A stretch of DNA of 45,667 bases from assembly GCF_022808775.1 (NCBI RefSeq), contig NZ_JAKZLA010000010.1:1-45667 (forward strand). The letters run 5' to 3'. Below are positions 7,644 to 15,678 of this stretch, piece by piece. Under the pieces are notes generated by a model. The model was not told where the DNA came from. It ran no database searches and saw only the letters and a list, made by a program, of their open reading frames with translations. Position 1 is the first letter of the stretch. Each line of letters opens with the position of its first letter. The stretch comes from Geothrix terrae. GTDB lineage: Bacteria; Acidobacteriota; Holophagae; Holophagales; Holophagaceae. The translations under genes and the position numbers were made by a program.

Positions 7644-8200
7644 CAGTCCGTGCCTTCCAGCAGCTGGGTGAGGAAGCTCTCGGCGAAGTCGTCCGCCAGA
7701 CTCTCGAGCACCTGGAGCTCCCGGCTGTCGAAGCTGGCGAAGTTCTGGTCCACCCGGTACTGGTTCGAGAACGTCATGCCGCGCCGGGACAGCACCACCG
7801 CGCCGGTCTGGCCATCCAGCAACTCCACGCTGGCCACCACGGCCACCTCCACGCGGGAGGCAGACCCGGCGCTGGCTTTCAGCTTGTCATTGCCCAGGGA
7901 CAGGCCCAGGGGCCGGGAGGTGTAGCCCTCCAGCGTGCCCTGGAGCACCCAGCGGGAAGGCTCGCCGGCTCCCACCAGACGCCAGGGGCTGGCCGCCACG
8001 ATGCGGTTCTCCAGCGCCTTGGTGAAGCGGTCCTCCAGCCCCAGCCGGGGGGTCAGGTTGCGGAACCGCGCCAAGCGGATCGTCTCCCCCTGCTTCGCCC
8101 AGGCCACCGGCCGGGGCTGCCGGTCCAGGCGGTGGTACCCGCAGGCCAGGAAGACCACAAGCATCAGAGCGGAAAGGACAAAGCGGAACGCAGAGGGCAC
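7643..8200 (-). CDS. lptE: LPS-assembly lipoprotein LptE
   Basis: Plugs the LptD barrel at the outer membrane and helps deliver lipopolysaccharide to the cell surface. With a GTG start at 8200 the product has 185 residues, beginning MPSAFRF, then a hydrophobic stretch and a lipobox ending FLAC, followed by the GYHR segment typical of LptE. AGGAT lies about six bases before this GTG, and the hpt stop is seven bases upstream. An in-frame ATG at 8230 overlaps hpt and would put ten extra residues before the signal peptide. The body has the alternating strand/helix pattern of the family (TLEGYTSRP, RVEVAVVASVELLD). Position next to holA supports the call. Confidence 0.83.
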   Translation of the reverse strand: MPSAFRFVLSALMLVVFLACGYHRLDRQPRPVAWAKQGETIRLARFRNLTPRLGLEDRFTKALENRIVAASPWRLVGAGEPSRWVLQGTLEGYTSRPLGLSLGNDKLKASAGSASRVEVAVVASVELLDGQTGAVVLSRRGMTFSNQYRVDQNFASFDSRELQVLESLADDFAESFLTQLLEGTD

Positions 8201-8207
8201 GGAGATC

Positions 8208-8729
8208 CTAGGGATGGTAGATGCCCACATAAGGCAGGTTGCGGAGTTTGCCGTCGAAGTCAAGGCCGTAGCCGACCACGAAGTGGTCCTCGATGGTGAA
8301 GCCGATGTAGTCCACGGGGACCTCGACCTTGCGGCGGCTGGGCTTGTCCAGGAGGGTGCAGATCTTGAGGCTGAGAGGCTCCCGGTCATGGAGCAGGTTG
8401 CGGACCTTGAAGAGGGTGAGGCCGGTGTCCACGATGTCCTCGACCACCAGGGCATGCCTCCCCTGGATGGAGCGGTCGAGGTCCTTGAGGATATGCACCT
8501 CGCCGGTGCTTTCCGTGCCCGCCCCGTAGCTGGACACCTGCATGAAGCTCACATCGATGTCCAAGTCCATGGCCCGCACGAGATCCGCGAAGAAGGGGAA
8601 CACCCCGTTCAAGAGCCCGATCACCACCAGGTCCTGGCCCGCATAGTCCCTGGACAGCTGAGCCCCCAGTTCCTGGACCCGGGTCCGGATCTGCCCCTCC
8701 GTGAGCAGCGGGCTGATGCGATCGCGCAT
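8208..8729 (-). CDS. hpt: Hypoxanthine phosphoribosyltransferase
   Basis: Purine-salvage enzyme joining hypoxanthine or guanine to PRPP to give IMP or GMP. The 173 residues include the PRPP-binding motif VVEDIVDTGLTL, the flexible-loop region VSFMQVSSYG, the IGLLNGVFPFFADL block and the C-terminal DYIGFTIEDHFVVGYGLD substrate segment. ATG 8729 is preceded by a strong AGGAG. It is the first gene of the hpt-lptE-holA unit and diverges from the ECF sigma gene. Confidence 0.95.
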   Translation of the reverse strand: MRDRISPLLTEGQIRTRVQELGAQLSRDYAGQDLVVIGLLNGVFPFFADLVRAMDLDIDVSFMQVSSYGAGTESTGEVHILKDLDRSIQGRHALVVEDIVDTGLTLFKVRNLLHDREPLSLKICTLLDKPSRRKVEVPVDYIGFTIEDHFVVGYGLDFDGKLRNLPYVGIYHP

Positions 8730-8753
8730 GGAAACTCCTGAAAGGGATGGGCT

Positions 8754-8766
8754 GGAACGACGTTCC
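8754..8766. promoter_or_regulatory. Palindrome in the hpt/sigma-factor divergent region
   Basis: GGAACGACGTTCC is a perfect palindrome with 6-bp arms around one central base, lying between the divergent hpt and ECF sigma genes. GGAAC is also the usual -35 core of ECF promoters, but I could not find a convincing -10 at the right distance. It could be an operator or autoregulatory promoter, or chance. Confidence 0.25.
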
Positions 8767-8855
8767 GAGGTCATTTCCATTCAACCCCAGAAGGCCTTCC
8801 GGGGTCCATCCGATGACGGCGTATTTCTCCACGAACCCCGGCGCCGGAGACTACG

Positions 8856-9503
8856 ATGATGGCGGTTGCCACCTTGAACGACCCCCTGATGCCCCAGCCG
8901 GCCCCCCGGGCCGTCGACCGGATCCCCGATCCGGCCTCGCCCTACCATACGCCGGAGGTGCTGGCCTGGGTGGAAGCCGCCCAGCAGGGCGACCAGGCCG
9001 CCTTCGCCAACCTGGTGCGTCTGTTCTCCCGGGACGTCTACGGCAAGGCCTTCTCCATCCTCAGGAACCACCAGGACGCCGACGACGTCGTGCAGGAGAC
9101 CTTCATCCGGGTCTTCCGGGCCCTCCCGGGCTTCCGCTTCGAGTCTTCCTTCCGCACCTGGCTCATCACCATCGCCACACGTCAGGCCCTGAACTTCCGG
9201 GAACGGATGGCCCGCGAGCACGAGAGCCTCGATGGCCCGGAGGGCACGCTGGACCACCCCGCCCTTCGCGTCGAGGAAAGCCAGGTGGCCGCCTTCCTGG
9301 ACCAGGAGGCCCGGCGCCTCCTGCACGAGGCCCTGCCCAAATTGCCCCGCCGCCAGAAGGAAGCTCTCACGCTGAAGCTGCAGCACGACTGGAAATACGA
9401 GCAGATCGCGGCGCAGATGGGCACCTCCGTGGGCAGCGTGAAGGCCCACATCTTCCATGCCATCCAGAACCTCACCCGCCATGTCAAAGGAGGCCGAGCA
9501 TGA
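8856..9503 (+). CDS. ECF (RpoE-like) RNA polymerase sigma factor
   Basis: 215-residue sigma-70-family factor of the extracytoplasmic-function group. Region 2 (about residues 45-115) has FANLVRLFSRDVYGKAF, the DADDVVQETFIRVFR helix and the SSFRTWLITIATRQALN promoter-melting segment. Region 4 (about 150-205) has LPRRQKEALTLKLQHDWKY and an SVGSVKAHIFHA recognition helix. ATG 8856 is preceded by GGAG; a second ATG follows directly and could also be used. The stop overlaps the next gene by four bases. With the downstream ZAS anti-sigma factor and Spy-like protein it forms a likely envelope-stress module. Confidence 0.93.
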   Translation: MMAVATLNDPLMPQPAPRAVDRIPDPASPYHTPEVLAWVEAAQQGDQAAFANLVRLFSRDVYGKAFSILRNHQDADDVVQETFIRVFRALPGFRFESSFRTWLITIATRQALNFRERMAREHESLDGPEGTLDHPALRVEESQVAAFLDQEARRLLHEALPKLPRRQKEALTLKLQHDWKYEQIAAQMGTSVGSVKAHIFHAIQNLTRHVKGGRA

Positions 9504-10006
9504 CCGCCGAGCCCCTGCCCCTCCCCGAAGCCTGCGTCTCGACCCTGTCCGCCATCGAGACCACCCCTCTGGATCCCGGCGCCGCCGCGGAGGCCCACAT
9601 GAAGTCCTGCACCGCCTGCGCCGAGGCCCGGATCCAATACCTGGCCCTGGAGGACAGCCCTGAGGTGCTGGTGCCCTCCGGCTACTTCGAGCGTCTCCCC
9701 GGCCGCATTCTCCGGAAGCTGCCCGTCCGTCCGGCCCTGCATCACCGACTGGGCCCCCTGGCCTGGGCTGCGGCGGCGGGCCTGCTCATGGCCGTGGGTG
9801 CCGGCGCTTTCCTGGCCGGGCGCGCGAACCGGACGCCCTACGTGGAGGCCAACCTGCCCCGGCAACCCGATATCCTCGAGGTCTCCACCACCGATACACC
9901 CTTCCACAACGGCGAGGAGGAGGCCGCCCAGGTGCAGGCCCTCAGTCCAGAGGAGATGAAGGCCCTCCTGGAGCGCCTGGATGCCGCTCCGGCGCCGACG
10001 AGGTGA
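9500..10006 (+). CDS. Membrane anti-sigma factor with ZAS zinc motif
   Basis: 168 residues. The N terminus has an HxxxCxxC zinc anti-sigma motif (H33, C37, C40, in AHMKSCTAC), followed by a segment typical of sigma-binding domains, one transmembrane helix at about residues 86-107, and a roughly 60-residue periplasmic tail ending in an acidic helix. Its ATG overlaps the sigma-factor stop (ATGA), the standard arrangement for a cognate pair. It should hold the ECF factor at the inner membrane until a periplasmic signal, or redox change at the zinc site, releases it. No other protease or sensor gene is adjacent. Confidence 0.85.
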   Translation: MTAEPLPLPEACVSTLSAIETTPLDPGAAAEAHMKSCTACAEARIQYLALEDSPEVLVPSGYFERLPGRILRKLPVRPALHHRLGPLAWAAAAGLLMAVGAGAFLAGRANRTPYVEANLPRQPDILEVSTTDTPFHNGEEEAAQVQALSPEEMKALLERLDAAPAPTR

Positions 10007-10009
10007 TGC

Positions 10010-10519
10010 ATGTCCCGATCGACCCTTTTCCTGACCATCCTGCTGCTCGCCGGCCTGCCCATGTGGGCCCAGGCGGAGGACGATCGACCGCTGGTCCGCT
10101 TCCGCATGGAGCAGCTGCAGCAGACCGTCGGTCTTCCCGAGGATCAGGCCCGGGCCGTGGTGGAGCGCTGGTCCCGCTATGACCGCGAGCAGTTCGACAA
10201 GACCCAGCAGATCCAACAGATCCGTCGCAAGTTCAATGACATCCTCCTGGGACCCGGAACCGAGGACGAAAAGAACGCCAAGGTCCGGCCCCTCCTCGAT
10301 CAGTTCGTGGAGCTGCGCCGCCAGCAGGCGGATCTCAAGTTCAAGTTCGAGGAGGACATCCGCGCCCGCCTGAGCCCCGCCCAGCAGGTCCGCCTCATCA
10401 CCCACGTGGAGGAGATGCAGCGGCGCATGGTGGAAGCCCTGAGACAGGGCGGGGTGGCCGGTCGTCCGGGATTGCTGCGCCCCGGTCTGGGCGGCGGCAT
10501 GCGGCGGGGAGGCCGCTGA
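10010..10519 (+). CDS. Spy/CpxP/ZraP-like periplasmic protein
   Basis: 169 residues with a Sec signal peptide (about 1-22, ending WAQAE). The mature part is almost entirely charged alpha-helix with a repeated LxxxQ pattern, including LSPAQQVRLITHVEEMQRRM, as in the LTxxQ proteins Spy, CpxP and ZraP. The C terminus is Gly/Arg-rich. In other bacteria such proteins act as periplasmic chaperones or as stress or metal regulators of a sensor. Lying three bases after the anti-sigma gene, it probably modulates that pathway. Its stop codon directly abuts the convergent rnj stop with no gap. Confidence 0.72.
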   Translation: MSRSTLFLTILLLAGLPMWAQAEDDRPLVRFRMEQLQQTVGLPEDQARAVVERWSRYDREQFDKTQQIQQIRRKFNDILLGPGTEDEKNAKVRPLLDQFVELRRQQADLKFKFEEDIRARLSPAQQVRLITHVEEMQRRMVEALRQGGVAGRPGLLRPGLGGGMRRGGR

Positions 10520-12247
10520 TCAGACTCCAGGAGCCTCGAGGACCACGGGGATGACCAGGGGCCGCGTCTGGGTGGTCTTGCGGATGACGCGTCGCAGGGC
10601 CAGGCGCAGGGTGTCCCGCAGCGCCTCGCCATCCTTCCGGATCTCCGGCGGCGCCTCCTCGTAGGTTTTCCGGGCCACACCCGCCAGCAGCTCCGTGTAG
10701 GCCTCGTCATCGGACAGCACCACGAAGCCACGGCTGAGGATGGTGGGATCGGCCACAAGGTCGCCAGTTTGCGGGTCCACCAGCAGGGTGGCGAACACCA
10801 CGCCATCCTCCTGGAGGATGAGGCGGTCCTTCACCACGCGGGCATCCACCATGTGGTCCACGCCCTCGCTGACGAAGCACTTGCCCACGGGGACGGCCCC
10901 GGGCATGTCCACGCGGTCCTCCCCGAACAGCCGCAGGCAGAGGCCGCCATCCAGCAGCGAGATGCGATCCGGGGCCCAGCCCAGCGAGGCGGCGAGCTTC
11001 CCGTGGGCCCGCAGGTTCCGATAGGTGCCGTGCACGGGCACCATCTGCGCGGGGCGCACGGCGCGGATGAGGTCCGCCAGCTCGTCGCGGCTGCCATGGC
11101 CCGAGGCATGCACGGGCCCCAGGCCCTCGAGCGACGTTTCGGCGCCGAGGCGCTCGGCCTCGTCCAGCATCCGCGAGATGGCCACCTCGTTGCCGGGGAT
11201 GGCGCGGGCGCTCACCACCAGGCGGTCGCCGGGCTGGATGGGCAGGCCCTTCACCTCCCGGCGCAGCAGGCGCGCCAGGCCGCTCATGGGCTCGCCCTGG
11301 CTGCCGGTGCAGAGCACCAGCAGCTCGTCGGGATCGAACAGGTGGGCATCCTTCGGATCGGTGAGGAGATCGTCCGGCAGGGATAGGCGCTTCAGGGAGC
11401 GGGCCAGGGCCAGGTTCCGGTCGAGGCTGCGCCCCAGCAGCACCACCCGGCGCCGGAACTCGTAGGCCAGGTCGATCAGCGTCTGGAGCCGGTGGATGTT
11501 GGAGCTGAAGGTGGTGACGAAGAGCCGCCCCTTGGTCTGCTCGAACGCAGCTTCCAGGCCCTCCCGGCAGGCGGACTCCGACGGGGAGCGGCCCGGACGG
11601 CCCACGTTGGTCGAATCCGCCATGAGCAGGCGCACGCCGGCATCGCCCAAGGCCTTCAGACGGTCCATGCCCGTGTGGCGACCGTCGAGCGGGTCCGGAT
11701 CGATCTTGAAATCGCCGGAGTGCACCAGCACACCCTGGGGGGTGTGAAGCACCAGGGCGCAGGCATCGGGGATGCTGTGGGTGACAGGAATCCACTCGGC
11801 CTCGATCTCGCCACCATCCTCATCATGGCCCACCTTCACGCGGCCGTAGTCCAGCACCGGGTGGAGCAGGCTGGGATCGATCCCGTGCTCGCGGAGCTTG
11901 CCCTCCACCAGGCCCAACGTGAAGGCCGTGCCGTACACGGGCACGGGCCAGCGGCGCAGGAAGTAGGGCAGCGCGCCGATGTGGTCTTCGTGGCCGTGGG
12001 TGAGCAGCACCGCCTGGAGCCGATCCGCGAAGGGCTCCAGGTAGGCGAAGTCCGGCACGATGGAATCGATGCCCGGCTGGTCGTCCGAGGGGAAGAGCTG
12101 GCCGCAGTCCACCAGGAAGAGGCTGCGGGCGCTATGCACCACCAGGGCGTTCATGCCGAACTCACCGAGCCCGCCGATGGGGATCAGCCGCAGCTCGTCG
12201 TCAGCAGGGACCTCGGTCCAGGTTGTGAATTCGGGCGCGACGGGCAT
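10520..12247 (-). CDS. rnj: Ribonuclease J
   Basis: Metallo-beta-lactamase/beta-CASP ribonuclease with endonuclease and 5'-3' exonuclease activities, acting in mRNA decay and rRNA maturation. With ATG 12247 the product has 575 residues. The signature LTHGHEDHIGALPY supplies zinc ligands H84, H86, D88 and H89. Other visible blocks are IPIGGLGEFGMN at the N terminus, ADSTNVGRPG, the beta-CASP domain with VTTFSSNIHRLQ, and the HASGHGSRDEL and PVHGTYRNLRAHG motifs. The start overlaps the rsmA stop by one base (TGATG). A longer frame reading into rsmA has no RNase J similarity and is rejected. Co-expression with rsmA suits a joint rRNA-maturation role. Confidence 0.95.
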   Translation of the reverse strand: MPVAPEFTTWTEVPADDELRLIPIGGLGEFGMNALVVHSARSLFLVDCGQLFPSDDQPGIDSIVPDFAYLEPFADRLQAVLLTHGHEDHIGALPYFLRRWPVPVYGTAFTLGLVEGKLREHGIDPSLLHPVLDYGRVKVGHDEDGGEIEAEWIPVTHSIPDACALVLHTPQGVLVHSGDFKIDPDPLDGRHTGMDRLKALGDAGVRLLMADSTNVGRPGRSPSESACREGLEAAFEQTKGRLFVTTFSSNIHRLQTLIDLAYEFRRRVVLLGRSLDRNLALARSLKRLSLPDDLLTDPKDAHLFDPDELLVLCTGSQGEPMSGLARLLRREVKGLPIQPGDRLVVSARAIPGNEVAISRMLDEAERLGAETSLEGLGPVHASGHGSRDELADLIRAVRPAQMVPVHGTYRNLRAHGKLAASLGWAPDRISLLDGGLCLRLFGEDRVDMPGAVPVGKCFVSEGVDHMVDARVVKDRLILQEDGVVFATLLVDPQTGDLVADPTILSRGFVVLSDDEAYTELLAGVARKTYEEAPPEIRKDGEALRDTLRLALRRVIRKTTQTRPLVIPVVLEAPGV

Positions 12248-13056
12248 CACGATGGGAACACCTCCGGGTGCGATTGGATGAGTTGGCGCGTGGCCATCAG
12301 CCACTCCGCGGGCGCGATGACTTCCGCGCGAAGCGCTGGAGCCAGTCCCACGCTCGAAAGGGTTTCCGCCGGAAGGAGGCCCTGCCAATTGTTCGCGAGG
12401 GTCTTCCGCCGGTGCCCGAAGGAGCGGTGCAGCACCGTGAGCAGGGCCCGGCGCTCGGCCAGGCTGGGGGCATCCGCCCTGGGGTCGAACTGCACCACGG
12501 CGGAATCCACCTTGGGAGCCGGGCGGAAGGAGCCGGGCCCCAGCTTCACCAGGCGGGTCAACCGCGCGCAGAGCTGCGCCAACACCGACAGCGGCCCGTA
12601 GGCCTTGGTGCCCGGCTCGCCCATGAGCTTCTGGGCCACCTCCAGCTGGAACATGAGCGCCATGCGATCCCAGGGGATGCCCTCCGTGAGCAGCCGCGCC
12701 AGGATCGGCGTCGCCGCGTTGTAGGGGAGGTTCCCCACCACGGACCAGGGGTCACCCTCCGGCAAGAGCAGCTGCACGGCATCGCCCTCCAGCAGATGGA
12801 AATGGGGCACGGCCGAGAAGCGTTCCCGCAGCAGGGCGCAGGCCTCCGGATCCAGGTCCACCGCCCACAGGGGCCGGCCGTCCGCCAGCAGGCGCTCCGT
12901 CAGCACCCCGGGACCCGGCCCGATCTCCAACAGCCGCGGCGCCTTGGAACCCAGCGCCGCCCCCACGATGGTGGCGATGGCCCCCTCGTTCACCAGAAAG
13001 TTCTGACCGAGCCGCTTTTTTGCCCGGAGTCTCGGAAGCTGGGCGGATTCGGACAC
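12247..13056 (-). CDS. rsmA: RsmA/KsgA, 16S rRNA adenine dimethyltransferase
   Basis: Dimethylates the two adjacent adenines of the 3'-terminal helix 45 of 16S rRNA, a late 30S-assembly checkpoint. The 269 residues show the N-terminal KKRLGQNFLVN motif, SAM motif LLEIGPGPGVLTERL, the catalytic VVGNLPYNAATPIL loop and the C-terminal RRKTLANNW segment. The start is GTG 13056 with no clear Shine-Dalgarno sequence; TAACCT ends five bases upstream, consistent with a leaderless mRNA. It is the first gene of the rsmA-rnj operon. Confidence 0.95.
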   Translation of the reverse strand: MSESAQLPRLRAKKRLGQNFLVNEGAIATIVGAALGSKAPRLLEIGPGPGVLTERLLADGRPLWAVDLDPEACALLRERFSAVPHFHLLEGDAVQLLLPEGDPWSVVGNLPYNAATPILARLLTEGIPWDRMALMFQLEVAQKLMGEPGTKAYGPLSVLAQLCARLTRLVKLGPGSFRPAPKVDSAVVQFDPRADAPSLAERRALLTVLHRSFGHRRKTLANNWQGLLPAETLSSVGLAPALRAEVIAPAEWLMATRQLIQSHPEVFPS

Positions 13057-13061
13057 GATTC

Positions 13062-13067
13062 AGGTTA
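13062..13067 (-). promoter_or_regulatory. -10-like TAACCT, five bases before rsmA
   Basis: On the minus strand TAACCT is followed by five bases and then the rsmA GTG. There is no Shine-Dalgarno sequence in the gap. The geometry fits a transcript starting at or next to the start codon. Confidence 0.4.
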
Positions 13068-13103
13068 ACACGGGGATCTTTCGATCCATGGCGGCCGCGA
13101 ACA

Positions 13104-13126
13104 GTGTGTATTCTTTTTATACACAC
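13104..13126. promoter_or_regulatory. 8-bp inverted repeat upstream of the minor-pilin operon
   Basis: GTGTGTAT (13104-13111) and ATACACAC (13119-13126) pair perfectly around a T-rich 7-base loop. It sits between rsmA (minus) and the pilin operon (plus), about 35 bases before the proposed pilin -35 box. It may be an operator. The T's are in the loop rather than after the stem, so it is not a standard terminator. Confidence 0.35.
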
Positions 13127-13159
13127 CCTCAACCAAGCGTGAATCCCGAGGACTCGCTC

Positions 13160-13187
13160 TCGACACAAGCGCTCAATTAAATAGATT
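13160..13187 (+). promoter_or_regulatory. Candidate sigma-70 promoter of the minor-pilin operon
   Basis: TCGACA (13160-13165) and TAGATT (13182-13187) are spaced by 16 bases in a notably AT-rich stretch and would start transcription near 13194, about 47 bases before the first pilin ATG. No sigma-54 GG/GC pair was recognised. Confidence 0.35.
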
Positions 13188-13240
13188 TAATAAAACAGAG
13201 GCTTCCGGCCACACTCACCTACCATTCCTTCGAGGCGCCT

Positions 13241-13945
13241 ATGGACCCCATTTCCAATCATCGTTCTCCAATCCGAGGATATTCCCTCATCGAGCTGATT
13301 GTGGTGCTCGCCATCATTGGGGTACTGGCTCTGGCAAGCATTTCCTCGCTTGGACCCAAGTCCCCTAAAGCGACCCGTGCGGTCCTCCTGGATCTGAGAA
13401 ATGCCCTTCAGAATGCCCGGCAATCCGCCATTTCCAGCGGCAAGACCGTGCGGATCCGACTCGAGAACGTCTCCGGCCAATGGCAATTCAGGGCCATGGA
13501 CACCTCCCTTGCGGAAGCCAACGCGATCGCGACGTTCTTTTCCGATACCCTGCCCCTGAAGCCCCTGACCTACTGCTCTCTGGCCACGGCCTTTCAGGAC
13601 CTCCCGACGACTTCCACGGCGGTCACCTCCTTATCTCCCGCGAATTCATATGGTTTCGGGGCCTCCGCCGTGGCTGGGGCCTGGACACAATGCCTCACGG
13701 GCTCCTCGCAGTATGGATTCAGCCCCACCGGCTCCACGGTCCAGCTCGCGGGGCCCTCGCCCAATCCGACGGTCAGCGTCGCGAATGGAGGTTTCTGGGT
13801 GGGGGTGGTCGGCACCACACCGAACACCAGCGGGGTGCCTTACGGCGTCGTCCTCGTGACGGAACAGGGACAGATCGTCACCTACTACAAGGGAGACTCC
13901 CAGTTGGATGACACCCCTGAGAACAAATGGAAACGTTTGGAGTAG
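13241..13945 (+). CDS. fimT: FimT/GspH-type minor pseudopilin
   Basis: 234 residues. The class III prepilin leader ends at G13 before YSLIELIVVLAIIGVLALAS, with the required glutamate at +5, so PilD-type peptidase should cleave and N-methylate it. The following helix and the LRNALQNARQSAISSGKTVRI segment are typical of FimT/GspH/FimU, which help prime type IV pilus assembly. The C-terminal globular part is long and Ser/Thr/Gly-rich, with two cysteines (in TYCS and TQCL) that could form a disulfide. It is the first of five genes in the order fimT-pilV-pilW-pilX-pilY1. Confidence 0.88.
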   Translation: MDPISNHRSPIRGYSLIELIVVLAIIGVLALASISSLGPKSPKATRAVLLDLRNALQNARQSAISSGKTVRIRLENVSGQWQFRAMDTSLAEANAIATFFSDTLPLKPLTYCSLATAFQDLPTTSTAVTSLSPANSYGFGASAVAGAWTQCLTGSSQYGFSPTGSTVQLAGPSPNPTVSVANGGFWVGVVGTTPNTSGVPYGVVLVTEQGQIVTYYKGDSQLDDTPENKWKRLE

Positions 13946-13950
13946 AGAAA

Positions 13951-14496
13951 ATGAACAACCCCCGACCCTCACGTTCAGCGCACGCATCGGCTCAGGGATT
14001 CTCGATGATCGAGTTGATGCTGGTGGCCTTCATCCTGGCCGTAGGCCTGCTCGGGCTACTGAGTCTTCAGGTCGTCTCCATCGCCAGCGGAGGCCAATCC
14101 CGTCTGAGAGGCACGGCGACCATCCTCGCCCATAACCTGCTGGATCGCGCCGTGGCCGAAGGGCTGATCTCCGCCGCTGAACGGTACGACAGTGGGAACG
14201 GAACTATCACTTCCACAGGTTGGACCTTCATCGATCCGGTTGGCCTCACACCAGCCACTTCTTCGGGCGGCACCAACTTCTATTACGATGTCCAGGGCAA
14301 TGCCGTGGCGGCCGCGGATCCGAGCCTGGTCTATACGGTCAGCTGGCAGCGCATGCCGGGGATGATCGGAAGCAACGTGCTGGCGATGCAGCCGTTCGTC
14401 GTGAACGTTCAGTGGAACGAAGCCGTCAAGACTTCAAATGGGACCACGTCCATCCAGACGCACTACTTCTCGGCGAGCCGAAATGTCCGCATCTGA
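13951..14496 (+). CDS. pilV: PilV-like minor pilin
   Basis: 181 residues from ATG 13951, with the fimT stop five bases upstream. The leader ends in G before FSMIELMLVAFILAVGLLGL, which has the +5 glutamate and the AVGLLGLLSLQ pattern characteristic of PilV. The remainder is a beta-rich globular domain. An earlier in-frame ATG at 13927 overlaps fimT and is less likely because GAGTAGAG precedes 13951. It overlaps the start of pilW by 14 bases, so translation is probably coupled. Confidence 0.87.
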   Translation: MNNPRPSRSAHASAQGFSMIELMLVAFILAVGLLGLLSLQVVSIASGGQSRLRGTATILAHNLLDRAVAEGLISAAERYDSGNGTITSTGWTFIDPVGLTPATSSGGTNFYYDVQGNAVAAADPSLVYTVSWQRMPGMIGSNVLAMQPFVVNVQWNEAVKTSNGTTSIQTHYFSASRNVRI

Positions 14497-15667
14497 GTCA
14501 TCTCCGAATGTCCGTCGTTCCCGCGGCTTCTCTTTGATCGAGATGCTGGTAGCCGTCGCGTTTCTTTCAATCCTCATGGCGGGCATGTTCAAAGTCTTCG
14601 CCTCGAGCACCTCTGCATTCATGGCAGGTATGGAAACCATGGGGGTCCAGCGCAACACCCGCTGGGGATTGAACCTGTTGCAGGACGAAATCCTGGAGGC
14701 AGGTTTCCTGTTTCCTGTACGTTCTGCTCCGGGCGGGCTCATGGCAGGCGAAAGCTTCCAGCCCCCGCTGCTGATGCAGGCCACGGACTACATTCCGACC
14801 GGCGCCCCGGCCAATGTCCCTGTTGACGAGCTGCAGATGGTCATGGACGTTCCTCTGGATGTCCAAGGGCAATCGTCAGACACCATCGCCTTCGGTGCCA
14901 GCCAGTTCCCCGCCACCATCCCAACAGGGGCAGGGGTGATCCAGGCGGGGGACATGCTCTTCATCCAAGACGCCGGCGCGGAATTTCCGACCATCAGCGC
15001 GAAACCTGGAAGCGGGACCAACGTCACCATCCACCTACAGGCCTCGGAAAGCGCCGGGATTGATCCGAACACCGGCACCCCGCTGAACACCATGAGCCCG
15101 ACGGGCGGATTCAAATTCCAGCACGCCAAGGGAATGCCCTTTTCAGTGATCCGGCCGACCCAGATCATCCGATTCACCGTGGTCCCCCGGGCCTTGGATC
15201 CCGCCGATCCAAATACCATGGTCCCCTGTCTCGTCCGCCAGTCGAAGCCACTCGTTCCCGGCGAGATCTGGGCTCCGAACAAGAATGTCCCCACTGCGGA
15301 CGAGCAGATTCTTCTGGAGAATGTGACCGGGTTTGCCGTGGATTGGAGCATTGACGGGGGGAAGACCTGGCTGCGAGCCTCGGGCGCCGGGAATGAGTGG
15401 AAAGACATCCGGGGAGCCCTCGACGCGGCGATCAAAGGAAGTCCAAGCCATTTCATCAAGCAATCGGGCGGAGTCGACAACCCGACCCTACCCATGTGGA
15501 CCCTCTACACGCCGATTTTGATCCGCATCGACCTGACCACCCGTTCAGTCATGCGGCGGACGGAATTCAGCGCCGACAGCACGGCGGCAAATCCCAAAGT
15601 CGACTACCGCACCCGGAGGGAGACCATCCTGCTCTCCCCGCGGAATTGCGGGATCGGCCTTAATTAA
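14483..15667 (+). CDS. pilW: PilW-like minor pilin
   Basis: 394 residues from ATG 14483. The prepilin site is RG before FSLIEMLVAVAFLSILMAGM, with E at +5. The conserved post-helix segment NTRWGLNLLQDEILEAGFLF matches PilW. It is larger than the other minor pilins, as usual for PilW. The C-terminal region contains a strand-rich domain and ends with RRETILLSPRN, resembling the end of PilW proteins. It is part of the priming complex that is thought to sit at the pilus tip under PilY1. Confidence 0.87.
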   Translation: MSASESSPNVRRSRGFSLIEMLVAVAFLSILMAGMFKVFASSTSAFMAGMETMGVQRNTRWGLNLLQDEILEAGFLFPVRSAPGGLMAGESFQPPLLMQATDYIPTGAPANVPVDELQMVMDVPLDVQGQSSDTIAFGASQFPATIPTGAGVIQAGDMLFIQDAGAEFPTISAKPGSGTNVTIHLQASESAGIDPNTGTPLNTMSPTGGFKFQHAKGMPFSVIRPTQIIRFTVVPRALDPADPNTMVPCLVRQSKPLVPGEIWAPNKNVPTADEQILLENVTGFAVDWSIDGGKTWLRASGAGNEWKDIRGALDAAIKGSPSHFIKQSGGVDNPTLPMWTLYTPILIRIDLTTRSVMRRTEFSADSTAANPKVDYRTRRETILLSPRNCGIGLN

Positions 15668-15678
15668 GGATTGCGACC

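Noticed and set aside
8208-8455. Extension of lptE upstream into hpt
   Set aside because: The extra residues are an out-of-frame reading of hpt; the lipoprotein signal peptide begins at GTG 8200 with its own ribosome-binding site.
12248-12388. Longer N terminus for ribonuclease J
   Set aside because: It lies inside rsmA, and similarity to RNase J starts only after ATG 12247.
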